Shown: in pieces, positions 7,395 through 13,616 of the stretch
How the letters are laid out: every line of letters starts with the position of its first letter
Position numbering within the stretch: the stretch's first letter is position 1
NCBI GenBank assembly: GCA_945905915.1
Contig: CAMDQL010000047.1
Location: 1 to 13,616 of the forward strand
Direction: 5' to 3'
Length of the DNA: 13,616 nt
DNA from: Flavobacterium psychrophilum
Lineage (GTDB): Bacteria > Bacteroidota > Bacteroidia > Flavobacteriales > Flavobacteriaceae
Notes under the pieces: model-generated
Database searches by the model: none
Told to the model about the DNA's origin: nothing
The model's input: only the letters and a program-made list of their open reading frames with translations
Program-made: the position numbers and the translations under genes

Positions 7395-7616
7395 TTATGG
7401 TTTTTTAAACCAAAGTAAAACTAAGACAGCACTAAAAGGTATCACGAAAGCTAGAATTGATTTCCAATTTGCAAAGTTGATTGTCCAGCCCATCCAAGCT
7501 ATACGTTTAGGGGGAAATAATCGGTTATCTTCTTTGTTGTAATAGAAACTGCCCCATTTCCAATTCGCAGGATCTTTATGCCATTTTTCTAAAGTTTCTT
7601 GACTAGGCTTGTTCAT
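7395..7616 (-). CDS. Small DUF5808-like membrane protein
   Basis: 73 residues. The first ~50 residues carry the pattern DPANWKWGSFYYNKEDNRLF followed by PPKRIAWMGWTINFA, which matches my knowledge of DUF5808, where the W, YxxxD/ED and GWTINF positions are conserved. One hydrophobic segment (about 52-70) ends in FKKP, so it is probably a single-pass inner-membrane protein. It starts three bases after the lptB stop on the same strand, so it is very likely translated from the lptB transcript. Function is unknown. Its last codons contain a small TGGTTT/AAACCA inverted repeat (7398-7412), which may be only coding sequence. Confidence 0.75.
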   Translation of the reverse strand: MNKPSQETLEKWHKDPANWKWGSFYYNKEDNRLFPPKRIAWMGWTINFANWKSILAFVIPFSAVLVLLWFKKP

Positions 7617-7619
7617 GGA

Positions 7620-8387
7620 TTACAATTCTATGTCCACTTTTGGTGCATTGAAGTCAATTTTCGTTTTACGTAATTCAAAATTCTGACCTAAATAAACTCT
7701 ACGAACCATTTCGTCTTCCACTAATTCTTCAGGTTTTCCTGCTTTTAAAATTCCTCCTTCAAACATTAAGTAGGTTTTATCGGTAATGGCTAACGTCTCT
7801 TGTACATTATGGTCGGTAATTAAAATTCCGATGTTTTTATTTTTTAATTGGGCAACAATGCGTTGAATATCTTCTACCGCCACAGGATCAACTCCTGCAA
7901 AGGGCTCGTCTAATAAAATAAATTTTGGATCCGTTGCCAACGCACGTGCAATTTCAGTACGACGACGCTCACCACCTGATAATAAATCACCACGATTAGT
8001 TCGAATATGTTCCAAAGAAAATTCAGCAATTAATTCTTCCATTTTAGCAATTTGTGCTTCTTTGGAAAGTGAAGTTAATTGCAAAACACTTAAAATGTTA
8101 TCTTCAATACTAAGTTTTCTAAAAACAGAAGCTTCTTGTGCTAAATAGCCAATTCCGTTTTGTGCACGTTTGTACATTGGAAAATTAGTAATATCCATAT
8201 CATCAAGATAGATATTTCCACTATTTGGTTTTACTAAACCTACAATCATATAGAACGAAGTGGTTTTTCCGGCACCATTAGGCCCTAATAAACCTACAAT
8301 TTCTCCTTGATTTACTTCAACGGAAATTCCTTTTACTACACTTCTTTTTTTATAGGTTTTTACTAAATTTTCTGCTCTTAATTTCAT
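7620..8387 (-). CDS. lptB: LPS export ABC transporter ATP-binding protein LptB
   Basis: 255 residues, a complete ABC ATPase. Walker A GPNGAGKT at 35-42, Q-loop Q84, signature LSGGE at 136-140 followed by RRRTEIARAL, Walker B FILLDE with D160-E161, and H-loop H193 in ITDHNV. The RRRTEIARAL after the signature, YLAQEASVF at the Q-loop and PFAGVDPVAVEDIQ are typical of LptB rather than of amino-acid ABC ATPases. LptB pairs with LptF/LptG at the inner membrane and powers extraction of LPS toward the outer membrane. The permease genes are not in the window. It is followed at a three-base distance by the DUF5808 gene, and preceded by a 152-bp repeat-rich spacer that ends at its start codon. The kdsD gene upstream in the same direction serves the same lipopolysaccharide pathway. 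Confidence 0.95.
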   Translation of the reverse strand: MKLRAENLVKTYKKRSVVKGISVEVNQGEIVGLLGPNGAGKTTSFYMIVGLVKPNSGNIYLDDMDITNFPMYKRAQNGIGYLAQEASVFRKLSIEDNILSVLQLTSLSKEAQIAKMEELIAEFSLEHIRTNRGDLLSGGERRRTEIARALATDPKFILLDEPFAGVDPVAVEDIQRIVAQLKNKNIGILITDHNVQETLAITDKTYLMFEGGILKAGKPEELVEDEMVRRVYLGQNFELRKTKIDFNAPKVDIEL

Positions 8388-8393
8388 GATTCT

Positions 8394-8429
8394 AATTTGA
8401 AAATTTGAAGATTTGAAAATGAGTCAATG
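8394..8429 (+). repeat. Octamer repeats ATTTGAAA upstream of lptB
   Basis: Three consecutive octamers ATTTGAAA, ATTTGAAG, ATTTGAAA (8395-8418) are followed by ATGAGTCAATG (8419-8429). The 12-mer AATTTGAAAATT (8394-8405) and the 11-mer ATGAGTCAATG are identical to 1901-1912 and 1886-1896. On the minus strand this lies seven bases before the lptB ATG, so it would be in the 5' leader of any transcript entering from upstream. Confidence 0.65.
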
Positions 8430-8510
8430 CTCAAAACCAACCTACGATAATATCAATAAACAAATAAAGTAAAAATAATCAATAGAATAAATGAATTAAC
8501 AAAGAATTAC

Positions 8511-8538
8511 ATTTTCAAATTGATTAATTTTCAAATGG
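8511..8538 (-). repeat. Inverted copies of the ATTTGAAA repeat after the AhpD-like gene
   Basis: On the minus strand the words CCATTTGAAAATT (8538-8526) and CAATTTGAAAAT (8522-8511) follow one after the other. They begin within a few bases of the TAG stop of the AhpD-like gene (8542-8540). They are oriented opposite to the plus-strand repeats at 8394-8429, so the 152-bp spacer is bounded by inverted repeat clusters. Confidence 0.6.
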
Positions 8539-8539
8539 A

Positions 8540-8884
8540 CTAATTATTTTCCAGTGCTTCCCAAAACTCATAAGCGCGACGCAAATGAGGAATTACGATC
8601 GTTCCGCCCACTAGAGTAGCAATACCCATAGCCTCCATCATTTCTTCTTTGTTAACACCGTTTTTATAGGCAGTTTCTAAATGGTATTTAATACAATCAT
8701 CACAACGCAATACTGCCGAAGCTACTAAACCTAGCAGTTCTTTAGTTTTTACATCTAAAGCGCCTTCCATATAGGCATTGGTGTCTACATTGAAAATTCG
8801 TTTGATGACTTTATTATTATCGGCTAGTAATTTTTCGTTCATTTTTGAACGATAATCGTTGAATTCTTTTACTAAATCTGACAT
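8540..8884 (-). CDS. Carboxymuconolactone decarboxylase family protein (AhpD-like)
   Basis: 114 residues of mainly helical character. The redox motif CxxCxxxH is present as C61, C64 and H68 (RCDDCIKYH), preceded by KTKELLGLVASAV and followed by AYKNGVNKEEMMEA, the classical layout of the AhpD-like/CMD fold. Members with CxxC often act as alkylhydroperoxidase or thiol-disulfide partners rather than as decarboxylases, so a peroxidase or redox role is more likely than carboxymuconolactone metabolism. The substrate is unknown. It starts two bases after the tatC stop and is surely co-transcribed with it. It ends in TAG immediately followed by the repeat cluster at 8511-8538. Family assignment is confident; the function is not. 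Confidence 0.88.
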   Translation of the reverse strand: MSDLVKEFNDYRSKMNEKLLADNNKVIKRIFNVDTNAYMEGALDVKTKELLGLVASAVLRCDDCIKYHLETAYKNGVNKEEMMEAMGIATLVGGTIVIPHLRRAYEFWEALENN

Positions 8885-8886
8885 AT

Positions 8887-9708
8887 TTAGGTATTTAATT
8901 TTTCTTTTTCTTTGTTTTTATGTACTGCAGCACTAATAAAAATACTTATTTCATACAACACCAATAAAGGGATAGAAACTATAATTTGACTCACAACATC
9001 GGGTGGTGTTACAATAGCAGCAACTATCAATATTAATACAATTGCGTATTTTCTGTATTTTCTTAAGAAACTCGGAGTTACTAATCCTACTTTAGATAAG
9101 AAATAAATGATAATTGGCATTTCAAAAATTAATCCGCTTACAATCACCGATGTTTTTATCATACTAATGTAGGACTGAATGTTAATATCGTTTTTAATTT
9201 CTGGACTCACGGTAAAAGTAGCAAAGAAATTAATCGACATAGGTATGATAATAAAGTAGCCAAATAAAACTCCTAGGAAAAATAATAAAGAAGCAATTGA
9301 TACGAATGCTTTGGCATATTTCCTTTCTTTTTCATACAAAGCCGGACTTATGAAGTTCCACAACAACCAAAGCATATAAGGGAAAGCTATAATAAATCCT
9401 GCAGTTATGCAAGTCCAGATTAATAAGGATACCTGACCTTCAATGGCGGTATTTTGAATATTAAAAGGCAATTCGGTGACACAAAAAGATTCTGAAAGAT
9501 CTAACTGGGTAGATAATTCACAAAAAAGGCGATAGGAAATAAAATTGATATTCTTTGGACCAAAAATAATTTCATTAAATATAAAATCACTAAAAAAGAA
9601 GGCTACAGTTGAGCAAATTAAAATGGCAGCTGAGCTTCTAACTAATAACCAACGAAGTTCTTCAAGATGATCTAAAAAAGACATCTCACCCAAATTCTTT
9701 TTTGCCAT
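8887..9708 (-). CDS. tatC: Sec-independent protein translocase TatC
   Basis: 273 residues with six predicted membrane helices. The N-terminal SFLDHLEELRW (10-20) is the diagnostic TatC start, with the conserved acidic residues used in twin-arginine recognition. Further family positions are FP at 109-110, ISPALYEKERK near 120-130, FEMP at 195-198 with E196, and TPPD at 234-237. A longer loop (about 52-92) between helices 1 and 2 contains three cysteines in total before helix 2 ends (C63, C76, C100), which could be checked for disulfides. TatC binds twin-arginine signal peptides and, with TatA/TatB, exports folded proteins. No tatA or tatB lies in the window. Its ATG overlaps the kdsD stop by one base and it is followed after two bases by the AhpD-like gene. 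Confidence 0.95.
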   Translation of the reverse strand: MAKKNLGEMSFLDHLEELRWLLVRSSAAILICSTVAFFFSDFIFNEIIFGPKNINFISYRLFCELSTQLDLSESFCVTELPFNIQNTAIEGQVSLLIWTCITAGFIIAFPYMLWLLWNFISPALYEKERKYAKAFVSIASLLFFLGVLFGYFIIIPMSINFFATFTVSPEIKNDINIQSYISMIKTSVIVSGLIFEMPIIIYFLSKVGLVTPSFLRKYRKYAIVLILIVAAIVTPPDVVSQIIVSIPLLVLYEISIFISAAVHKNKEKEKLNT

Positions 9709-10673
9709 TATACAATTCCTTCTTTTAAAATATCATGTAAATGTAAGATACCTTTATATTCCTTATCATCAATCACTACTAATTGAGTGATGGCATTATT
9801 TTCCAAAACATCTAAAGCCTCTGAAACTAATAAAGTCGAGCTAATATTTTTTGGATTTTTGGTCATAATATCTCTTGCTGTTAAATCAGAAAAAGTATCA
9901 CGATTATTCAACATTCTTCTGATATCCCCATCTGTTATGATACCAATAACTTGATTGTTTTCAATTACAGCCGTTACTCCCAAACGTTTTTCAGAAATTT
10001 CCATAATCACTTTTTTAATGGAAGCATCAGGAGAAACAATAGGTTTGTGTGTTGTATCTAACATGTCTTTTACACGAAGTAATAATTTTTTACCTAAAGC
10101 ACCACCCGGATGATAGATTGCAAAATCTTCACTTTTAAAGTTTCTTAATTCCATTAAACAAACGGCTAAAGCATCTCCAAGTACTAATTGTGCAGTGGTA
10201 CTATTAGTAGGCGCTAAATTGTTTGGACAAGCTTCACTTTCTACATATGCATGCATAATATAATGTGATTCTCTACCTAAAAACGAATTTTTATCGGCAG
10301 TCATGCCTATTAAGATGTTGCCAAATCGTTTTAATAACGGAGCCAAAACTTTAATTTCGGGACTATTGCCACTTTTTGATATACATATAATAATGTCTTC
10401 AGGCAATACCATACCTAAATCACCATGAACTGCTTCTGCAGCATGTAAAAACAAAGAAGGGGTTCCGGTAGAATTTAAGGTAGCTACTATCTTTTGAGCA
10501 ATTAAAGCGCTTTTTCCAATTCCTGTAACGACTAATCTGCCTTTAGTATTATATATAGCACTAACACTTTTTGCAAAGTCTTCATCTAAATAATTAACAA
10601 GGTTTTCGATGCTCTTACTTTCTGATAAAAGCGTCTTTTTTGCAGTAGCTAAAATGGTTTCAATTGTACTCAA
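9708..10673 (-). CDS. kdsD: D-arabinose 5-phosphate isomerase (KpsF/GutQ/KdsD family)
   Basis: 321 residues. An N-terminal SIS sugar-isomerase domain (about 36-175) contains GIGKSALIAQKI (51-62), AEAVHGDLGM with E80 and H83, and SKSGNS (99-104), plus YHPGGALG (187-194). Two CBS domains follow (about 203-260 and 268-318). This is the standard architecture of KdsD/KpsF, which converts ribulose 5-phosphate to arabinose 5-phosphate, the first step of Kdo synthesis for LPS. The CBS pair may sense a nucleotide. It is the first gene of the minus-strand run, with tatC overlapping its stop by one base. recQ is transcribed away from it across an 85-base space. GutQ is an alternative name in the family, but Kdo production for the adjacent Lpt pathway favours KdsD. 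Confidence 0.92.
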   Translation of the reverse strand: MSTIETILATAKKTLLSESKSIENLVNYLDEDFAKSVSAIYNTKGRLVVTGIGKSALIAQKIVATLNSTGTPSLFLHAAEAVHGDLGMVLPEDIIICISKSGNSPEIKVLAPLLKRFGNILIGMTADKNSFLGRESHYIMHAYVESEACPNNLAPTNSTTAQLVLGDALAVCLMELRNFKSEDFAIYHPGGALGKKLLLRVKDMLDTTHKPIVSPDASIKKVIMEISEKRLGVTAVIENNQVIGIITDGDIRRMLNNRDTFSDLTARDIMTKNPKNISSTLLVSEALDVLENNAITQLVVIDDKEYKGILHLHDILKEGIV

Positions 10674-10720
10674 AATAGATATATTAAAAAATTTGTATGT
10701 GTAAAAGAAAATCGTATCTT

Positions 10721-10736
10721 TATGTTTGCAAATTTA
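10721..10736. promoter_or_regulatory. Abutting opposite-strand -7 motifs in the kdsD/recQ divergent space
   Basis: TATGTTTG on the plus strand (10721-10728) and TAAATTTG on the minus strand (10736-10729) both match TAnnTTTG exactly and touch each other. The plus motif would serve recQ (ATG 10759) and the minus motif kdsD (ATG 10673). A TTG at 10693-10695 is 25 bases upstream of the plus motif, slightly longer than usual spacing; no matching -33 was found for the minus motif. If both are active they would exclude each other. Confidence 0.4.
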
Positions 10737-10758
10737 GGTAAAATCATATTAATACAGA

Positions 10759-12954
10759 ATGAATCCACACGAAATTGATTTACATAAAGAATTAAAGAAA
10801 TATTTTGGCTTTAATCAATTCAAAGGTCTTCAAGAACAGGTAGTTAAAAGTATCATTACTGGGAATAATACTTTTGTTATTATGCCTACTGGTGGCGGAA
10901 AATCACTTTGCTATCAGTTGCCTGCATTAGTATTAGAAGGAACTGCTATAGTTGTATCTCCGCTTATTGCGTTAATGAAAAATCAAGTCGATGCTATTCG
11001 AAGCTTGAGTTCAGTGACAGGAATTGCACATGTTTTAAACTCTTCTTTAAATAAAACCGAAGTAAATCAAGTTAAAAAAGACATTACTTCTGGTGTAACT
11101 AAATTGCTTTATGTAGCTCCAGAATCATTAACAAAAGAGGAATATTTACAATTTTTAAACGAAGTTAAAATTTCTTTTGTTGCTATTGATGAAGCGCATT
11201 GTATTTCAGAATGGGGACATGATTTTAGACCCGAATACAGAAATTTACGAAATATTGTGCGTCAATTAGGTGATGTGCCGATGATTGGCTTAACGGCAAC
11301 TGCCACTCCAAAAGTTCAAGAAGATATCTTAAAAAATTTGGATATGCCCGATGCTAATACGTTTAAAGCCTCATTTAATCGTCCTAATTTATATTACGAG
11401 GTACGCACCAAAACAAAAAATATTGAATCAGACATCATTCGATTCATCAAACAACACAAAGGAAAATCGGGAGTTATTTATTGTTTAAGTCGTAAAAAAG
11501 TGGAAGAAATTGCACATGTTTTACAAGTAAACGGTATTAGTTCTGTGCCTTATCATGCGGGTTTAGACGCTAAAACACGTGCAAGACATCAAGATATGTT
11601 TTTGATGGAGGACGTAGAAGTTGTGGTTGCTACTATTGCTTTTGGTATGGGAATTGACAAACCAGACGTTCGTTTTGTTATTCATCATGATATTCCTAAG
11701 TCTTTAGAAAGTTATTATCAAGAAACAGGTCGTGCCGGTAGAGATGGTGGCGAAGGTCATTGTTTAGCTTACTATTCGTATAAAGACATCGAAAAATTAG
11801 AAAAATTCCTTTCAGGAAAACCAGTAGCAGAACAAGAAATTGGTTTTGCTTTGTTGCAAGAAGTAGTGGCTTACGCCGAAACTTCTATTTCGCGACGCAA
11901 GTTTTTACTTCATTATTTTGGTGAAGAATTTGATGATGTTGATGGCGATGGTGCAGATATGGATGATAATGTGCGCAATCCAAAAACAAAGGTTGAAGCT
12001 CAAAATCAAGTAGTAACACTCTTAAAAGTGGTTCGTGATACTAAACAATTGTTCAAGTCAAAAGAAGTTATTTTTGCTTTAGTAGGTAAAATCAATGCGA
12101 TTATTAAAGCACAAAAAATAGATACCCATTCCTATTTTGCAAGTGGTGCAAAATTTGATGAAAAATATTGGATGGCCTTAATCAGACAAGTACTTGTAGA
12201 TGGCTTACTGACTAAAGATATCGAAACTTACGGTGTTATAAAATTAACACCTAAGGGAGAAGATTTTATCAAAAAACCCTCTTCATTCATGATGTCTGAA
12301 GACCATGAATACAATGAAGAAGAAGATGAAGCAATCGTAACGGCCGCAAAATCATCTGGAACAGCTGACGAGGTTTTAATGAGTATGTTACGCGATTTAC
12401 GTAAAAAAGTAGCTAAAAAACTTGCAATTCCTCCATTTGTAGTGTTTCAAGATCCTTCGTTAGAAGATATGGCATTGAAATATCCAATATCAATCGACGA
12501 ACTTAGCAATATGCATGGAGTAGGAGAAGGAAAAGCTAAAAAGTATGGTAAAGAATTTGTTGAATTAATTGCACAATATGTAGGAGATAATGATATTATT
12601 CGTCCAGATGACTTGGTTGTAAAATCAACAGGTGCAAATTCTGGACTGAAATTGTATATCATTCAAAATGTCGATCGAAAATTAGCATTAGATGATATTG
12701 CAAAAGCAAAAGGCCTAGATATGGATGGCTTGTTGAAAGAAATGGAACAAATTGTTTATTCGGGAACCAAATTGAATATTAGGTATTGGATTGAGGATAT
12801 TTTAGATGAAGACCAGCAAGAAGAAATTCACGATTATTTTATGGATTCAGAGTCCGATAATATCAAAGATGCCTTGAAAGAATTTGATGGCGAATACGAT
12901 ATTGAAGAATTGCGTTTAATGCGCATCAAGTTTATTAGCGAAGTGGCAAATTAA
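10759..12954 (+). CDS. recQ: ATP-dependent DNA helicase RecQ (lacking RQC zinc ligands)
   Basis: 731 residues. The superfamily 2 helicase core (about 12-350) has motif 0 near GFNQFKGLQEQ, Walker A PTGGGKS (43-49), DEAH 144-147 followed by the aromatic-rich loop CISEWGHDFRP, TATAT 179-183, and motif VI QETGRAGRDG (321-330). An RQC-like winged-helix region covers about 375-510, an HRDC domain about 535-612, and a helix-turn-helix tail about 628-685. RecQ unwinds DNA 3' to 5' in recombination and fork repair. The zinc-binding cysteines of RecQ are absent: E. coli C380 corresponds to S378 here, and the CxxCxxC stretch is replaced by an acidic loop (391-403, containing DVDGDGADMDD). An acidic patch also lies at 514-525. 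The ATG is set by the beginning of the core domain. The helicase identity is certain; the structural role of the acidic loop is unknown. Confidence 0.95.
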   Translation: MNPHEIDLHKELKKYFGFNQFKGLQEQVVKSIITGNNTFVIMPTGGGKSLCYQLPALVLEGTAIVVSPLIALMKNQVDAIRSLSSVTGIAHVLNSSLNKTEVNQVKKDITSGVTKLLYVAPESLTKEEYLQFLNEVKISFVAIDEAHCISEWGHDFRPEYRNLRNIVRQLGDVPMIGLTATATPKVQEDILKNLDMPDANTFKASFNRPNLYYEVRTKTKNIESDIIRFIKQHKGKSGVIYCLSRKKVEEIAHVLQVNGISSVPYHAGLDAKTRARHQDMFLMEDVEVVVATIAFGMGIDKPDVRFVIHHDIPKSLESYYQETGRAGRDGGEGHCLAYYSYKDIEKLEKFLSGKPVAEQEIGFALLQEVVAYAETSISRRKFLLHYFGEEFDDVDGDGADMDDNVRNPKTKVEAQNQVVTLLKVVRDTKQLFKSKEVIFALVGKINAIIKAQKIDTHSYFASGAKFDEKYWMALIRQVLVDGLLTKDIETYGVIKLTPKGEDFIKKPSSFMMSEDHEYNEEEDEAIVTAAKSSGTADEVLMSMLRDLRKKVAKKLAIPPFVVFQDPSLEDMALKYPISIDELSNMHGVGEGKAKKYGKEFVELIAQYVGDNDIIRPDDLVVKSTGANSGLKLYIIQNVDRKLALDDIAKAKGLDMDGLLKEMEQIVYSGTKLNIRYWIEDILDEDQQEEIHDYFMDSESDNIKDALKEFDGEYDIEELRLMRIKFISEVAN

Positions 12955-13002
12955 AAAAAGTCAAAAGTTAAAAGTCTTAAAGTCGAAAGTCATAAAGTAA
13001 CG
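12955..13002 (+). repeat. Degenerate AAAGTC heptamer array after recQ
   Basis: Six AAAGT words start at 12957, 12964, 12971, 12979, 12986 and 12994, i.e. at 7-8 base intervals, each mostly followed by C. The array begins directly after the recQ TAA and runs up to the end of the convergent small gene. It shows no hairpin and no coding potential. It is similar in style to the repeats at 1882 and 8394, but uses different words. Confidence 0.6.
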
Positions 13003-13013
13003 TCTGATTTACC

Positions 13014-13250
13014 TTAGACTAAATAAACTTCTCCTCGATGCGGTTTTAAAACATCTCTAAACTTAATCATATCGTTTTCTTCGACTAATATGTAAGCAAT
13101 AGCGTGCATTTCGTTGATAACGTCAAATCCTGTTTTTTCTAAAATTATTTTTTCGTTTTCTAGATATTCATTGAGATGAATAAGATGGTGTTCTGCCGTT
13201 TTTGCAGAAGCCTCTCCTCTAAAATCCCAAATTAATTTTATTTTTCGCAT
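13014..13250 (-). CDS. Small conserved-looking protein of unknown function
   Basis: 78 residues starting MRKIKLIWDFRGEASAKTAE, with further patterned stretches HHLIHLNEYL, NEMHAIAYILVEE and LKPHRGEVYLV. No signal peptide or membrane helix is seen; it appears to be a soluble alpha/beta protein. I believe similar short proteins occur in other Flavobacteriia, but I can name no domain. The regular hydrophobic pattern and the ATG at the right distance from a TAACTTTG promoter motif support it as a real gene. It is convergent with recQ, with the heptamer array between them, and divergent from the FAD-dependent dehydrogenase. No function can be proposed from sequence. Confidence 0.65.
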   Translation of the reverse strand: MRKIKLIWDFRGEASAKTAEHHLIHLNEYLENEKIILEKTGFDVINEMHAIAYILVEENDMIKFRDVLKPHRGEVYLV

Positions 13251-13269
13251 GATGTAAGTTTCTAGAATA

Positions 13270-13277
13270 CAAAGTTA
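13270..13277 (-). promoter_or_regulatory. Candidate -7 element for the 78-residue gene
   Basis: On the minus strand TAACTTTG matches TAnnTTTG and lies 19 bases before the ATG at 13250, which would give a short leader. A TTTG upstream sits only 13 bases away, closer than the usual -33 spacing. Confidence 0.4.
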
Positions 13278-13298
13278 CGAAGTCAGCGTTCAAATTAC

Positions 13299-13306
13299 TA
13301 TTTTTG
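13299..13306 (+). promoter_or_regulatory. Candidate -7 element for the FAD-dependent dehydrogenase gene
   Basis: TATTTTTG matches TAnnTTTG and lies 53 bases before ATG 13360. No TTG -33 is visible at proper spacing (TTA occurs 21 bases upstream). The leader would include the inverted repeat ATCAGA-AAA-TCTGAT at 13327-13341. Confidence 0.4.
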
Positions 13307-13359
13307 CAAAATTATATTTCTAATATATCAGAAAATCTGATCATCCGAAAATCAAAATT

Positions 13360-13616
13360 ATGCCTCGCGAATTTCAATTTCAAGTTTCACCTGAAGTAGC
13401 TGCAAATGAAAATTTGTTAGCCCAGCATGTAGCAAAGCTGTTTCAAGTAAGTCCGAAAGAAATTCAAAAAGTAGAAGTTCTTAAACGTTCTATAGATGCA
13501 CGGCAGAAGGCAATTAAAATAAATATCAAGGCAACTGTTTTTTTAGTTGGTGAAGAATATACATCACAAAAAATTGAATTGCCTGATTATCCAGATGTAG
13601 CGAACAAACAAGAAGT
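13360..13616 (+). CDS. FAD-dependent dehydrogenase, COG2509-like, N-terminal fragment (runs off window)
   Basis: The frame opens at ATG 13360 and remains open to the window end, giving 85 complete codons. It reads MPREFQFQVSPEVAANENLL, then HVAKLFQVSPKEIQKVEVLK and RSIDARQKAIKINIKATVFL. The pattern SPEVAANE followed by LKRSIDARQK is the characteristic N-terminal alpha/beta domain of the uncharacterised COG2509 NAD(P)/FAD-dependent oxidoreductases, which precedes the Rossmann GxGxxG motif. That motif should lie just past the window, since the family protein is about 500 residues long. The reaction is not known for the family. It is divergent from the 78-residue gene. Confidence comes from the N-terminal signature only, because no cofactor motif is visible. 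Confidence 0.8.
   Translation, partial: MPREFQFQVSPEVAANENLLAQHVAKLFQVSPKEIQKVEVLKRSIDARQKAIKINIKATVFLVGEEYTSQKIELPDYPDVANKQE

Noticed and set aside
7398..7412. TGGTTT-TTT-AAACCA hairpin as a convergent terminator
   Set aside because: It lies inside the last codons of the DUF5808 gene (WFKKP) and is not followed by a T run on the plus strand; possible but unsupported.
12955..13002. CRISPR-like array
   Set aside because: Units are 7-8 bases with no spacers of constant size and no cas genes.

Overview
The window looks like chromosomal DNA from a member of the Flavobacteriaceae (Bacteroidota), probably Flavobacterium or a close relative. The base composition is AT-rich. Start regions lack clear Shine-Dalgarno sequences, and several are preceded by the Bacteroidota -7 hexamer-like motif TAnnTTTG. 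The protein families are typical of the group: a PorV/PorQ-type outer-membrane protein, a DUF4105/Lnb_N protein, a 731-residue RecQ, and the kdsD-tatC-lptB gene order. This assignment rests on protein and motif recognition only; there is no rRNA in the window.

Layout. 1-463: the 3' end of UDP-glucose 6-dehydrogenase, followed by a strong palindromic terminator. 620-1882: a second NDP-sugar dehydrogenase of the UDP-HexNAc type (TviB/WbpO/CapL-like); together these look like the edge of a surface-polysaccharide locus. 2008-2652: an outer-membrane beta-barrel gene whose signal peptide is interrupted by an in-frame TAA. 2678-3439: a LytTR regulator whose receiver domain lacks the phosphoacceptor aspartate. 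5666-3432 (minus): a PorV/PorQ-like barrel and a DUF4105 membrane protein. 5794-7388 (plus): pssA and a membrane-anchored GH25 lysozyme, overlapping by one base. 10673-7395 (minus): kdsD, tatC, an AhpD-like protein, lptB and a DUF5808 protein in a tightly packed run. 10759-12954 (plus): a RecQ helicase with no zinc-binding cysteines. 13250-13014 (minus): a small unknown protein. 13360-end: the start of a COG2509-type FAD-dependent dehydrogenase.

Most of the genes concern the cell envelope: nucleotide-sugar precursors, phosphatidylserine synthesis, wall hydrolysis, the Kdo precursor step (KdsD), LPS export (LptB), Tat translocation (TatC) and outer-membrane barrels. RecQ and the FAD enzyme are the main exceptions. 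The minus-strand run kdsD-tatC-ahpD-like-lptB-DUF5808 is probably co-transcribed for at least its first three and last two genes; a 152-bp repeat-rich spacer separates the two groups.

No rRNA, tRNA, CRISPR array, insertion sequence with transposase, or phage gene was seen. The intergenic spaces are all under 160 bp. Several carry short degenerate tandem repeats built on GTCAATGA, ATTTGAAA and AAAGTC words, often placed directly after a stop codon. The most notable points are the disrupted barrel gene, the degenerate receiver, the zinc-less RecQ with an acidic DxDGDG replacement, and the inverted repeat clusters around 8394-8538. I found no convincing new multi-gene system.
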